In this document: positions 26,960 to 38,514 of the stretch, one piece after another
Layout of the letters: the number at the start of each line of letters is the position of its first letter
Position numbering within the stretch: position 1 is the stretch's first letter
Assembly: GCF_048544455.1 (NCBI RefSeq)
Contig: NC_133536.1
Location: forward strand, 35,730,652-35,794,651
Reading direction: 5' to 3'
DNA: 64,000 nt
From: Silene latifolia
Taxonomy: Eukaryota; Streptophyta; Magnoliopsida; Caryophyllales; Caryophyllaceae
Translations under genes and position numbers: made by a program
The notes under the pieces: generated by a model
Database searches by the model: none
What the model was told of the DNA's origin: nothing
The model's input: only the letters and a program-made list of their open reading frames with translations

Positions 26960-27859
26960 ATTTGGATCAATTACATAAGGCTTGCACGCGTAATATTGGA
27001 GTTGATCCGGGGTGTAAATTCTGCGCGAATGAAGGTATGGTTATGGAAACGATGGAACATTTATTTCGTGTTCAGAGATTGGCATTCGTACTGACTATGG
27101 ATCTAACTTGAGTATTGGGAAATGGCTCATTGATTAGATTTCCTATTTGGGAAAACTTGAGGAAGCGGATGTTCGGTTGGTCCGGTTCTTGGCAACGTTT
27201 TGGTGCTTATGGAGTATCCGAAATTGTATTCTTTTTCAGGGGGTGGCCTTTCAACCGACAATGTTTTTCAAGTTCTGGTCGCAAGTGGTGGGGACGGCTG
27301 ATCAGGTTTGGATGTGGTTAAAAAAGGTAAAGAAGGCATCGTTAAGGCTGGTTCTGTGCTGAAAGATGAACGGCTTCTCTGGGCTCGCGAAAGTAAACTG
27401 GTATGTGTTGTGGGGACCATCAATTCTTGTGATTGTTTAAGAATTATAGTCGATGCAGGTTGGAAATCCATGGATAATGCCGGTATAGGGTGGGTCGTCT
27501 TCTCAAAGGCATGGGAAAATATCTTTTCGACAAGGAAAAGTGTTAGGACTGAGTCGGCTTTACAGGCGGAAGGTTTGGGGGTAAGAGAGGTTCTTCTATG
27601 GGCTGTGGAACAGGGGCTTCGTCAGTTGGAGATCTCCTCGGATTGCCTTTCTCTTGTTTGGCATATTGTCGGGCTTGAGCGACCACATCATCTCGTTACT
27701 GTTATCCTCGACGACATTCACTCTCTTTCCTCATCCTTTCATTGTTTAACTTTTAGTTTTATTCCTAGGTCTTTTAATAATGTGACTCATAGTCTTGCGT
27801 GTGAGGCTATGACTAATTAGGTGTACCTTTTTTACGACTGAAAAAAAAAAAAAAAAAAC
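26960..27859 (+). mobile_element. 5'-truncated LINE, 3' end with zinc finger and RNase H
   Basis: 3' remnant of a non-LTR retrotransposon ORF2. A zf-RVT-like piece (GCKFCANEG...METMEHLF) is followed by a linker (FWCLWSIRN). An RNase H domain starts at DAGWKSMDNAGIGWVVFS and continues with ESALQAEGLGVREVLLWA and LEISSDCLSLVW to a stop at 27818-27820. About 20 A's close it at 27840-27859. The frame shifts between the finger and the linker. The terminal RNase H separates it from the LINE at 38 kb, which lacks one. Confidence 0.8.
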
Positions 27860-27955
27860 TAATTTATCTTAGATTCTGATGGACTGTATATGGATAATTG
27901 CTCATACGAAGCCTAAGGGCATTAACCACATTAATCTGCCAATTGCATACTGCCT

Positions 27956-28932
27956 GCTAAAAGATCGTTGACACATTACTAATTATCGTCGACAATTTGT
28001 AATGACTTTCCTAATCTACCCCTCACTCTAAAGCTCCCATATATTACCATTTTTTTTCAAGTACAACATTTCCGTCACCACCGCTTCAATTCCGTTAGCA
28101 AATTCAAGAAATCGACGACAAGTAATCTAAATTAGTTTAATTTTTAAAAAATTCGTAATTAGTTAGTAGATTTAGGTAGTTTAGAATAGAATCGTTATTG
28201 TTAGAACAGATTAACGAGTATCGATTACCGCACCAAAAATTAATCTAAGTCAGAAAATGATTTTTTTTTTTCAAAAAAAAAAATTTTTTTTTTTTCCGAA
28301 CGAAAAACATTTTCGTCCAGACCAAGGTCCGGACAAAGAAATTTTTCGTCCAGACCATGGTCCAGACAAAAATATTTTTCGTCCAGACCCAGGTCCAGAC
28401 AGAAAATATTTTCGTCCAGACCCAGGCCCAGACGAAAAATATTTTTGTCCGGAAAAAAAAAGGACCTGGGTCTGGACGAAAAATATTTTTGTCTGGACCA
28501 TGGTCTGGATGAAAAATTTCTTTGTCCGGACCTTGGTCTGGACGAAAAATTTCTTCATCCAGGCCCTTTTTCAACAATTTTTTTTTTTTTTTTAAAAAAA
28601 AAATTATTAATTTCCGTCTTAAATTAGTTTTGGGTGCGTGGATCGATAATCGCTAATCCGTTCGTCAAATCATAAACTTGAAATGTAAACATATATCTTG
28701 AACATCGTTACTAGCTTGATCGTTGTTACCGTCATTAGTCGATATGCTTAAAACCGTTTTAATCGAAAAGTTCGTAAATTAAATTACGATTTTTTTTTTC
28801 CAAAAAACCATCTTTTTGTTTTAGAAAGATTAGAGAGAGAGAGAGAGGGACAAATGGGGTTAATGGAGGGCAATATTGGAAAGATGTGTTAATTGTCGAT
28901 GATAATTAGTAAAAGTGTCGACGATCTTTAGC
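27956..28932. mobile_element. TIR element with 33-bp repeat core (copy 1)
   Basis: The ends GCTAAAAGATCGTTGACAC and, on the other strand, GCTAAAGATCGTCGACAC form inverted repeats that stay alignable for about 60 bases and reappear in inner segments (CGATTACC / CGATAATC). The centre is a 33-bp repeat array between A/T homopolymers. It has no transposase. Its ends and plan match the element at 57194-58051. Confidence 0.65.
28308..28570. repeat. 33-bp repeat array folded into a long hairpin
   Basis: The left arm carries about four units of CGTCCAGACCATGGTCCAGA plus an A/T tail, 33 bases each. After a short spacer at about 28450 the right arm carries the reverse complement units (TCTGGACCATGGTCTGGA). 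As 33 is 11 codons, frames on both strands stay open (repeat FRPDXGPDK). Confidence 0.85.
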
Positions 28933-29583
28933 ACGACCCGTTATAATTAGGACCAAGACATATTTGTGTCCATGTTCATTATAACACAAATATCCTTGGC
29001 CCAAAACACCTATGACTTTGACGAAACACGATTTGAAGTTTTAATGGTTAAAATACAAACAAAAATGTTGGAACCAAATTTGTATGGTAATTAGAGAAAA
29101 GAAAAATCAACATTTTGAGCTAGTTCCAATTCATGTGAATTGGGGTAATTAGAGAAAAGAAAAATCAACATTTTGAGCTATTTTGGGTGCCTTGTTTGGT
29201 TACCCCAATTCACATGAATTGGAACTTTCCATGAATTCTAATTCCTGCATAATGGAAGAAGTTGCTTACCTAGGTCCCCCTAGGTAAGGGGAAATGTCTA
29301 CATGAATTCCAATTCCTATATGCAACCAAACAACATTTTCTAATTCATATAAATTCTAAAATCATGTGATCTATCACTTCCTAGGCAATGGAAATTCCAG
29401 CATGCAACCAAACGACTCCTAATTCTATCCCGGAATGATCAGGATTACACTTAATGAAGAGGAACCAAGATAGCTAAGTAAGCAACTTCTTCATAAGAGT
29501 TCAACTCTATATGTTTAGAGTATGCAACTAAACGACGAATACACTACAAGTGATAAAAAATGCGGCTTGTATCGGACACAAGT
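28933..29583. other. spacer with small direct and inverted repeats
   Basis: A 37-base segment, GGTAATTAGAGAAAAGAAAA plus AATCAACATTTTGAGCTA, occurs at about 29090 and 29143. AGTTCCAATTCATGTGAATT near 29124 is mirrored near 29208. Words such as GCAACCAAAC recur, as in foldback MITEs. No gene seen. Confidence 0.55.
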
Positions 29584-30087
29584 TGATACAAAACGTGGAA
29601 GCAATTAACAAATTAAATGGGACGATTTAAGACTCGAATTCCAGCAATTAACGAAAACAGAATAGCGAAAACAGAAGGCTTGTTTTTGTGAGTATATGAC
29701 GCAATAACATCAACAATACACGATTAAATTTACTGAACGGATAATCGATTTGTGTTGTGATTGAAATCACAAAATCAGGAGCAACAATACTAATGTAACA
29801 ATGAAATAAACAAAGGGCAACAGTAATGGATAAACAGTGACGGGTGAACAGTAACACGAGGGATATATTTAGTTTGAGATTCGACCTGAATTCACGACTA
29901 ATAACGAAGGAACTCGGAGCCCAAGTTACAATCGCAGGTTGATCTGAAGTACGTTCTCAAATCAAAGGGTTTGTGATCAAAAGCTTGATCGTTTTTCTGG
30001 AATTATATTTTAACGTTCAATGAGGAAATATGCAACACACACCTATGCCTTATATAGGCCACACTCTAGGTTACAATAGCTGATCTT

Positions 30088-31912
30088 TTTTTTTTTTTTT
30101 TTTTTTTTTTTGCAACGGTAAAGAAAGAGTTTTACATTATAGTGGTACGGCTCACTAAACCATACCTATAAACTACAACATAAAACACCATAGAACTACT
30201 AATAACATAAACTAAAGCATAGTAACAATTGCATCGGTAGACGTCGTGTTGATGGCGTACGACGGTAGTCGGGACACACTCTTCAAATTCAAAAATCACC
30301 CCAATCTCTAATGGATGATCAACGCTAGCCAAAGGAAGACACCCATCTTTGTTTGTCTTGATTGATGTAGCTTCAGAGAAATACCTGCAACAAAACCCAA
30401 AAGAGGGTCTCGGAGATTCATCTCCTTGGCTGTGAAAATCTTCCTCGGAAATCCAACGAGTCTCCACAAACTCATTTTTACTCGTCTTAATAAAGATAGC
30501 TTCAGATAAATACCTACTACAAGACACAAGAAAGCGTCTCGGAGATTCATCTCCTTGGCTGTGATACACCTTATCTGGACACCAACGAGCCCCTTGACCC
30601 AACGAGAGAAAACAAAGTGCACTTACGCCCCAAGGACGTAGAAAGAAAAGGCGGAAAACAAACCACAAAAATCTGTCTCCAGAGGAGAATAAACTCCTAC
30701 ACTTTGTAACACAAACCCCGCTGACCAGGATCCCAAAGTCAAGAATAACGAGTAAATAGTTGGGAACTAAAGGAGGAAACCACTTAAAATTCCCCCTAAC
30801 CAAAACCATCTCTACAGACCGCAGAGAGTTAGGCTCAACACTGACCCGATGCAAAGTACCAGTCGTCCTAATTAACCCGTGGATAAGAGGACAGGACACC
30901 CCAAACCACCAGGAGTTTATTAAAGGAAAAAACAGAAAACCCACAAACAGCGAGGTTATTATTCTTATAAACAGGATAAGACGAAAGCAACGACCCACCG
31001 TCATAAAGAAAAAGACGGGAACCACCACAACCAACCCCACCCCCACCATCATCCAGCCCAACCAATCCCAAACCTAAACGACTCGAGAGCACTGAAAAAC
31101 ACCGACACCAAGACACTCACGGCCAAAACGACCCGGACAATGCCCACATCCGGGTCCGCCACCACACGCAGGAAGCCGCCCAAACACAAAGCCCACCCAA
31201 CCCCATCAACAGAGACCAATAACAACATAAAAAACCCACGACCACCCCGATGACCAGACCGACACAAAAACGGTAAGACCAGCCAAGACCAACACAAACA
31301 AAGAAGACCCAACAACCGACACAGACAGACCCAAGACCCATGCATGCCGTCCAAAGAACCAACAGGTGGGGGAAGGGGGCGAGGGGAAGGGGAACACCGT
31401 ATGACCCCATGCACACCATACAAGAGACCAGGACTCTAAAACCACATAACAAGGATGACACTTACCGGAGAGGAGGGGGAAGGGGGCGAGGGGAAGGGGA
31501 TCACCTCTCCGGCACCACCCTGAGACGCACAAGGCAGGACCACCATCAGGGAAGAGTCTGGAAAGATCGGGGGGCCAAAAGACGAGAACGGAAGAGGGGG
31601 GAAGACAAAGGTGGCCGGCGACAGAGCAACACGGGGCAGACCGATGGAGAAACGCATCCCGATCAAGCGACAAGGCCAAAGGGGGAATCGGGAAAGGTAT
31701 TAGACAAGGTGCAGACGAATCGAATCACCGGAGATGGGCCCAAGAGAAGCCACATCTCCGGCGATAGGTTTGGGAGAAACAGTGGGGAGGACGATGGGAG
31801 TAGGGCGGCGGCAGTGGAACAAAAAGTTAGGGTTTTTTTGGGGGTTTTTTGTAGTGAGAGGTGAGAGCTTTTTTAGAGAGAGAGTAAGGTTTTAATTGGA
31901 ATTGATTGTAAC
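30088..31912 (-). mobile_element. poly(A) retroposon, probably a LINE-derived non-autonomous element
   Basis: 1.8 kb on minus, ending in a 28-base A tail (T-run at 30088 on plus). It is flanked by a perfect 15-bp duplication, ACAATAGCTGATCTT, at 30073-30087 and 31913-31927. The 5' half is GC-rich and C/T-rich like a plant LINE leader (TCTCTCTAAAAAAGCTCTC). The 3' half contains a segment of about 130 bases twice, each with CAAGGAGATGAATCTCCGAG. No endonuclease or RT is present. The long minus frame at 30132-31061 has no domain I recognise. Confidence 0.75.
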
Positions 31913-31942
31913 ACAATAGCTGATCTTAAAAGATCTTATTCT

Positions 31943-33260
31943 TGGAAAACCCCCATATACCAAAGTGTCATACCAAATACCACCTTAGCATATAAGGGTG
32001 CTACCATCTCAATTACCCGAGGTAGTACACATCATAGAAACCATAATGAAACAACTGTTATTAAAACAACTGAAATAAAAAGGTTACAAGTCTTAAAACT
32101 CCAAGACGATACAACCAAAACCAAAAGTCATAAACCTAAACTCAGCTACAGCTAGACGACGCAACAAGTGATGACTGCGCCCATCCATATCCCGCGAGCT
32201 ATCTCAACATGCATCACCCACTAAGTCAACTGCTCACCATCCCCGAATGGATCACCATAGTTTTGAAAATATAAAACGGGGTCAGTCAACTGTATAACCA
32301 AATCTAGTATACTCAGCTGAAACAATTACAAACAACGCAATCAATCAATACTCCAACTCCAACAATTACCAATAACTGACTACACACTAAAATGTGTAGC
32401 CCTGCCAGGTTACTCATCACAACAGGTAACTCACATCGCCAGTGAGGACCACAACCGTACCACCTAAGTCCTGCTCATCGCAACGAGCGATCCCAGCTCC
32501 TTAATGTACACATCCCCCTTATGACGAAAGTCACAAGGGGTGAACACGGGGTTGGAACCATCTCCCAACATGGCCCCACAACAACAACAACCAACCTACA
32601 ATATAATCCAAATCAACCTCCATCAAACTCAATAAAAAATGTAACATGCCAACAATTAATCACAAACAACTTAACCAATTACGCAACCAACTGCGTAGGG
32701 AAAACCATACCTTATTTGCAATCCAATCAACCACACCAATAAATCAAAACGGCTCCTCTACGATCTCGTCACCTATAACCACATCATACAATCAAAATAT
32801 ACCCTAAACCCCCAGTCAATCCAATTTGGGTTTATCAACTACAACATGACAATAATAACAAGAGTACGATGCTTACCGATGAAATCGACGCGGACAAAAG
32901 ATGTAAAAACCCTTCAATCGAGCGAATCTAGCCTTAGGAGTGATTAGAATGGTCGGAGAAGTTATACGTAGTTTAGTTTTTTAAGAGAATGATTAAGAAA
33001 TGATTAAGAAACTGTTAACACGCCTTTATATACTTCTCCAACTAATTTAAATCAAAACCGCGGAAATTAACCCGTCAGACCGGTTACACGACCGAGTACT
33101 CGATGTACTCGACCGAGTACGCCCAACTCGACCAAGTACAAAGACTAATCAGTCGAGTACTGGCATTCCAGAACCCAACCTCAGTACACCCGACAGCCTA
33201 CTCGGTCGAGTAAGCCCTACTCGACCAAGTATCCCATGGTTAGAAACCCGTGGTATTACA
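31943..33260 (-). mobile_element. solo LTR of another LTR retrotransposon
   Basis: 1318 bases from TGGAAAAC to ATTACA in plus reading (minus start TGTAATACCACGG), flanked by the 5-bp duplication ATTCT at 31938-31942 and 33261-33265. The minus strand has TATATAAA at 33032-33025 and, just upstream of it, an array of CTCGACCGAG-like palindromes at 33087-33229. No second LTR and no gene are present, so it is best read as a solo LTR left by recombination. Confidence 0.75.
33087..33229 (-). promoter_or_regulatory. CTCGACCGAG-type palindrome array upstream of a TATA box
   Basis: Full or near-palindromes start at 33087, 33108, 33127, 33148, 33201 and 33220 (steps 21, 19, 21, 53, 19). They lie 55-200 bases upstream of the TATATAAA box. 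A regulatory role is inferred. Confidence 0.5.
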
Positions 33261-33370
33261 ATTCTTGAAAAAAAATAAAGCTAATAACAGAATAGGGAAA
33301 TAAGAAAATATCTTAAAGCTAGAATAAGGAAATAACAAATAAGGAAATAAATACTAGCTCTTAACCAACA

Positions 33371-34249
33371 TCTATTCCACACGCCAATAAGCAGCTCAAG
33401 GAACATCGATAATTAGAACCCCGACTCCTTGGACTTGAAAATGCGAGCCCACATAAGCTAACACTCGAGAACTTGTAGTAACCAGCTCGTGTCCATTTGC
33501 TGGACCTAACGTGATCTCCTCGGCTTCAAATACATCACCCTCTCCCTCTTGAAAGGAAATTGACCTCAATTCCGACAATCCCTCATCATCTAAGTATGGC
33601 GAAAGATCTCCCACATTAAATATGGCGTGAACTCCACAGTCTCCGGGAAGTTCGAGCTTGTAAGCATTGTCATTCACTTTCCCAACTACTTTATAAGGAC
33701 CCTCGGCTCGAGGATCGAGGCATGAGCTTGTTCTTGCTCTTTCCCGGAAAGCGTTCATTCCTCAAATGCAACCAAACCAGATCGCCTGGTTCAAAGAGTC
33801 TAGGCACGATTTTTGTTCGATCTTTTATTGTAAGCCTCATTTATCGTCTCAATTCGCTTCTTTACCTGCTTGTGTAGCTTCCACATTGATTTGAGCTTCG
33901 ATTCAGCATCTTTGTGCACCAACTCATCACTAGGAAGCAGAATCAAGTTTATGGGCAGGTATGGATTAACACCATATATACTACTTCAAAAGGAGAATGC
34001 TTCATGGCCATGGTTGGAGTACGGTTGTATGCAAACTCGGCATGAGCTAGCTTCACATTCCAATCCTTTTGTGTCTTGCTAACCAGCCCACGAAGTATGG
34101 TGCCCAAAGTACGATTAGTAACCTCGGTTTGCCCATCGTTTTGGGGATGATGCGAAGTACTAAACACCAACTTTGTACCCAATTTAAATTCCTCGGTTTG
34201 CCCATAGGCTAGCATCGTCTCCCATTGACCTTGCTCTGATTACCACAGA
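33371..34249 (-). pseudogene. integrase remnant of the gypsy host element
   Basis: Fossil pol sequence. The right part (34215-33949) shows integrase catalytic-core sequence with HHPQNDGQTEVTNRTLG and AEFAYNRTPTMAMKHSPFEV. The left part (33758-33396) shows the C-terminal domain with PRAEGPYKVVGKVNDNAYKL and FNVGDLSPYLDD. It is broken and covers only the 3' end of a Ty3/gypsy pol gene. Confidence 0.8.
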
Positions 34250-34467
34250 TGATACAAAACACGGAAGCAATTAACAAATTAAAGGGGACGATTTAAGACT
34301 CGAATTCCAACAATTAACAAAAACAGAAGAGCGAAAACAGATGGCTTGTTTTTGTGAGTTTATGACGCAATAACAGCAACAATACACGATTAAATTTGAT
34401 GAATGGATAATCGATTTATGTTGTGATTTAAATCTAATAAAACCAGCAGCAACAATACTAATATAAC

Positions 34468-35037
34468 TGTTCCGGGTGTAATTCCGGAGCAGGATTATGA
34501 CCACTTAAGCTTGTAGAATGACGTCGTTTGCTTGTCTCTTCCTTTCGCTCTCTCCTGTAAAGATGAACAAACTGAGGGCTCGGCTTGGTACCGAGCGTAC
34601 TCACTCCGACGCTCAAGTCAGTAAACTTAAAGAGATAAGTTGTGTGTTAACTTGGCAAAGAATATTGTAGAGAGATAAGGGAGTTTATACCAGATTAAGA
34701 TGAATTTTGGATCCTTTTCTCAATGAGAGAATTGGAGTATTTATAGACTTTCACCTTTTGTCACGTAGTGGCCAAGTGGCTAGCAGGTGGAAAGACTATC
34801 TTACCCTCGGCCGAGGCACCCATGACAGGCCGGCGGGCCTGGTTGACTCCATGCCGAGGGGACTGGATGTGAGTACGTGGATATGCCTCTCGGCCGGCTA
34901 GTTGCCGAGACCGAGACCCAAGTGACAGGCCGACAGGCTTCGTCGGTTAGGCTGTTAATATGTTGACTTGCTGTCTTTTATCTTTGACCTTGCTCAATAT
35001 GTTGACTCGGTCAGCGGGTGCAGAATATGCCCCATCA
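34468..35037 (-). repeat. 3' LTR of the Tat-type element
   Basis: 570 bases, TGTTCCGGGTG to CCCCATCA in plus reading, matching 55730-56299. TATAAATA on minus is at 34745-34738, and the palindrome CTCGGCCGAG (34806-34815) lies 61 bases upstream of it. Confidence 0.95.
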
Positions 35038-35050
35038 ATTTGCCCCCAGC
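35038..35050 (-). other. polypurine tract of the Tat-type element
   Basis: The minus strand reads CTGGGGGCAAAT directly before the 3' LTR. Confidence 0.7.
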
Positions 35051-35630
35051 GTAGTCTATGCCGTGGTATGGACCTTCGATGAGTGTTGAGCGTATTCTGC
35101 GCATGTCGAACTTCTTTCTCGGCTTGGTTCTGTTCAGGCCGTACCATATCCCCCGTCCATATGGTTGTGTAATGGACATCGAATGTGGAAAAGAAAAATG
35201 GCGCTGGCCGAGACCAAGGTTGGGAGTGCCGTTTGCTTTTGATTGCCCCCGGCCGGTGCTGCCAAGCTTGGTTGATCAGCTGGCCATTGGCAAGTAGGTA
35301 CCAAGGAGCGTGTCGAAGAAGATTGGTACTGTATGTAGATTGACATTCCGTGGCTGCATGCTTGACACGTGGCCCGGTTTTGATTGGTGGACGCTTCATG
35401 GGCTTTGCTCTGATTGGTCCACTGAATGGGCTTTGCTCTACAAATAGAGCAGTGTGCCCCTCATTTTGACTTGCAAACTTCATTTTCTTCAAAAATTTTC
35501 TCTCTCTAGTTTTTCGAAGAGTTTCTTTCTCTCTCTAATTTTCGAAGCGTTACTCGGCGTAACATTTTCTTTCAAGGTAAACAAACAAATTCTTCCTCAA
35601 TCTTTTATTTGTTAAGTAATTGTTGCCACT

Positions 35631-38110
35631 ATGTCTTCTGCTGATGCTATGCCCGACCTCGACTCCGGGGCGAACCGTCGCATCCTGATGAACAGGAGCC
35701 ACTGGTTGTCACCCCGATAGGGTTCGGGGGCCGCAAGTCGCCTTCTCCTGAAATTAATGAGAAATTATTGGAGGATTTCGATGATGATGATGATGAAAAG
35801 ACCCAATCCGACTCAGAGAGGCCGCATTATTCGTGGCACGGCGAAGCCTGCTCGATCAATCCTGATCGTGTTTGGACAAACAAGTTCGCCTCTGTCTCCG
35901 GGCCTGAGCTTTTTGAAGCCCATTACTCCTTCGGTTGGGGGTATAGAATTATTGTCCCTAAGGGTGATCAGGCAGTCTGTTGCCCTCCCGAAGGCTGTAT
36001 CGGCGTGTACATCAGACATCTGGAGTATGGGCTCCGATTTCCTCTTAATGAACACGTCGCGGCCATAATCAAAGCCATGAACGTTGCCGTGGCACAACTG
36101 CATTCGTTGGCCATTAGGACGATTATTGGCTTCGTATGGTTATGTCTCTTTAAGGGGGAGGCCCCAACGGTGAACCTTTTCCGCCGGCTCCACCATCTTC
36201 GGCAGACTACCCTAGGCGGCACGGGGTGGGACAGCATACAGACCGAGCCGGGTTATGTGACCGTCTCTAAGCTGACCTCTTGCAAAGACTGGAAGGGGCG
36301 GTGGGTATATGTCGAGGTTCCGAAGGACTATCCACTGCCCCGGTCCTTCCAGAGCCGCGTCAGTTTGCGGTGTGAGAGTCAGGGGGAGCATGATAGATAT
36401 GTCTCCCGTAACAAGATTAAGATGGACGCCAAGAAGGTCTATCTTAAGGAGGACGAAATGCGGGCAATGAGCATGTTTGAGGCTGAGAAGGATGGCACGC
36501 CGAAGGGATGGATGCCCCCGACGCAGATCGTCCTTCAAGACGAGCCGCTTTGCCACGTCGGCCTCATACCGGCCCTCGGCCAGGGTGAGTGGGGTCGGTA
36601 TGAGGCCCACCTTTGCTTTTTATGCTTCTGTATTTGAGCCTTGGTTTATTTCTTTTGCTTAACTGTTGACTTTGTTTCTTGCAGATCGATTTGGCCAGGA
36701 TCTCTCCGTCTCCATTCTAAACAAGTTGGGACTTGACCGGGACGGGAGAGTTGTTGAGCTGCACCCTAAGGCCGCGCCACGTGATCGTAGACCGGCCCCT
36801 CACGAACTCATGGAGCAGGCGATGAAGGCAATGGATGTGGCGGCGACTCAAGCGGAGATTGGCGGTAACGTGCCGCGCCGGAGACCAAAAACAACGTCTA
36901 CGGCGGCTACGACGTCAACCCCCACTCGATCTCCAATCCCTGCAGTCCAAAAGGAGCAGGTGGTCGTCAATGTTAAAGAGGACGTCACCGTTCTGGAGTG
37001 TCCTCCTCCTTCAAATAAGAGGAAGGAAACAACGCCTGCCGCTGCTGTTACCGAGGCAGGGAAAGAGAAGGGGTCAGCCGGCCCTCTGTCCAAGAAGGCT
37101 AAGACTGGTACGGATCTAACCAATGGCTTGGATTTAGCAGGTTCTTTAGGCATTCCTGATGACAGGCTTTCTGATATGTCAATGAATGTTGACATGGATG
37201 CTTTGTCTGGGTTTTTTATAGATCAGCCGTCGCCGGCTGTCATTCTGACTGAACGTCAATTGGAGAAGCAGCCTGTGCAGACGGGCGATAAAAATGTCAC
37301 CGCCGACTCCTCATCCCAGAAGGTTTCCTGCGATCAGCTCAGGGCGGACGGCGTAAAGTTGGCCAAAAGGCTGGTGAAGTGGGCTGAACTAGCCGACACT
37401 CAGCTTATCGAGCAAGAAAAGCTTATGGCCAATCTGCCCCTGCGCTCGAACGACTTAGGCTTGAGCTTGCCGCTGCTAAGAAGGAGGCCGAGAGGACGAA
37501 GAGGGACTTCCTCGCCACCATGAAGGACTTCCTCGCTGAGCGAAAGCTTAATGAGGATGCTGAGAAGGTGGTACTGGCCGAGAGAGCTAAGGTTGAGTCT
37601 GCCTTGGCTGATGTTGCTAAGCTGCGGGAGGAGAGAAACAAGTTTGAGGGCGGCTATAAGGCCATGGTTGAGCAGAGGGAAAAATGGAAGTCCCTGCATT
37701 CGGCCGAGGCGAAGGAGCATAAGAGCACAAAGGCTATCCTTGCTCAGAGGGAGAAGGATATTGAGATGCTTAAAACCGTCATCATCCCTGAGATGTGTGC
37801 CCAGTACCGGGACCAAGCTGAAGATGCTACCAGGGATGCGATTAAAGAGCTCCTTCCTGAAGGTACCTTCCCGTGGCAAGATTTTGACAGGCTTCTTGAT
37901 GAGAAGGCGGCTGCTGCGGAGGCCAAGGCCGCGGATGAGGCGAAGGCTTCTCAGGAAGCTGAGGCCAAGGCGGCCCGTGATGCTAAGGTGAAGGAGGCTA
38001 GAGAGGAGGCTGAAAGGGCAAAGGCAAGTGAAGCTGCCAAGTCATCCTCTGGGCCGCCCATCGTTGGTGATGTTGCTACTGCTGCCGGTGGCGAGCAGCA
38101 ACAAGCATAG
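35631..38110 (+). pseudogene. antisense gene of the Tat element (Transposase_28-type domain, coiled coil)
   Basis: Reads opposite to gag-pol, in the space between integrase and the 3' LTR where Tat elements are known to carry antisense ORFs. The first part (35768-36583) has the domain Pfam calls putative gypsy-type transposon: ELFEAHYSFGWGYRIIVP, IGVYIRHLEYGLRFPLNEH and AVAQLHSLAIRTIIGFVWLC. An intron-like segment, 36585-36684, has donor CAGG|GTGAGT and acceptor TTGCAG. The second part is Pro/Thr-rich, then a long alanine/glutamate/lysine coiled coil ending about 38110. AATAAA follows at 38338. Function is unknown. The frame is not continuous, so this copy looks broken. A C/T-rich stretch near 35480-35540 may be its leader. 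Confidence 0.7.
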
Positions 38111-38337
38111 GGAGACGGGCGATCGTCACCAGATTCACCCGGCCCTTCGGACAGCTTCAGCTGTTCGGGGGCCAACTATTGAGCCTTTCCTCCCTGCCAT
38201 CCTTTTGGCGCTTCATGTCTTATGTTGTAATCTTTTGTTGCACCTTCTTTTTTTGTTAAACTTTGGCAGGTTGTGTTTAGACTATCCCTATGGGGACGGC
38301 CGTCAACTTTGTTTTGCCTCACTTGTAAACATTTTTC

Positions 38338-38343
38338 AATAAA
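38338..38343 (+). terminator. poly(A) signal of the antisense gene
   Basis: AATAAA about 230 bases after the last codon of the antisense frame, in a T-rich context (ATTTTTCAATAAAG). Confidence 0.5.
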
Positions 38344-38514
38344 GTTTGTTTATTTGCCTTCGGCTTGGCCGAGGATTTTGATCTCATCCTCCATTAAGTT
38401 TTTTTTTGGGAAAGGTTAAGAATATATTATAAATCAAAGAATAAGAGTGTTTTTGTACAACTCATCAAACTCAAACTACTACATCAAAACAACAGCAAAC
38501 TAAACAAGACTAAA

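Larger units (their letters stand above)
29584..33370 (-). repeat. left LTR of the gypsy host element, with two insertions
   Basis: LTR sequence occupies 29584-30087, 31928-31942 and 33266-33370. A TATA-like box (TATATAAG on minus) lies near 30055. A LINE-derived insert and a solo LTR interrupt it. Confidence 0.8.

Noticed and set aside
28245-28595. Overlapping frames of more than 100 codons on both strands as genes
   Set aside because: They are a consequence of a 33-bp repeat in a hairpin between homopolymers.
30132-31061. 309-codon minus-strand frame as a gene
   Set aside because: It lies inside a poly(A) retroposon with a target duplication, has no recognisable domain, and its hydrophobic content reflects skewed base composition.
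31049-31864. Several long frames on both strands
   Set aside because: GC-rich leader of the LINE-derived retroposon; low stop density explains them.
34947-35492. 181-codon minus-strand frame
   Set aside because: Crosses the Tat 3' LTR boundary and has no domain; a chance frame.
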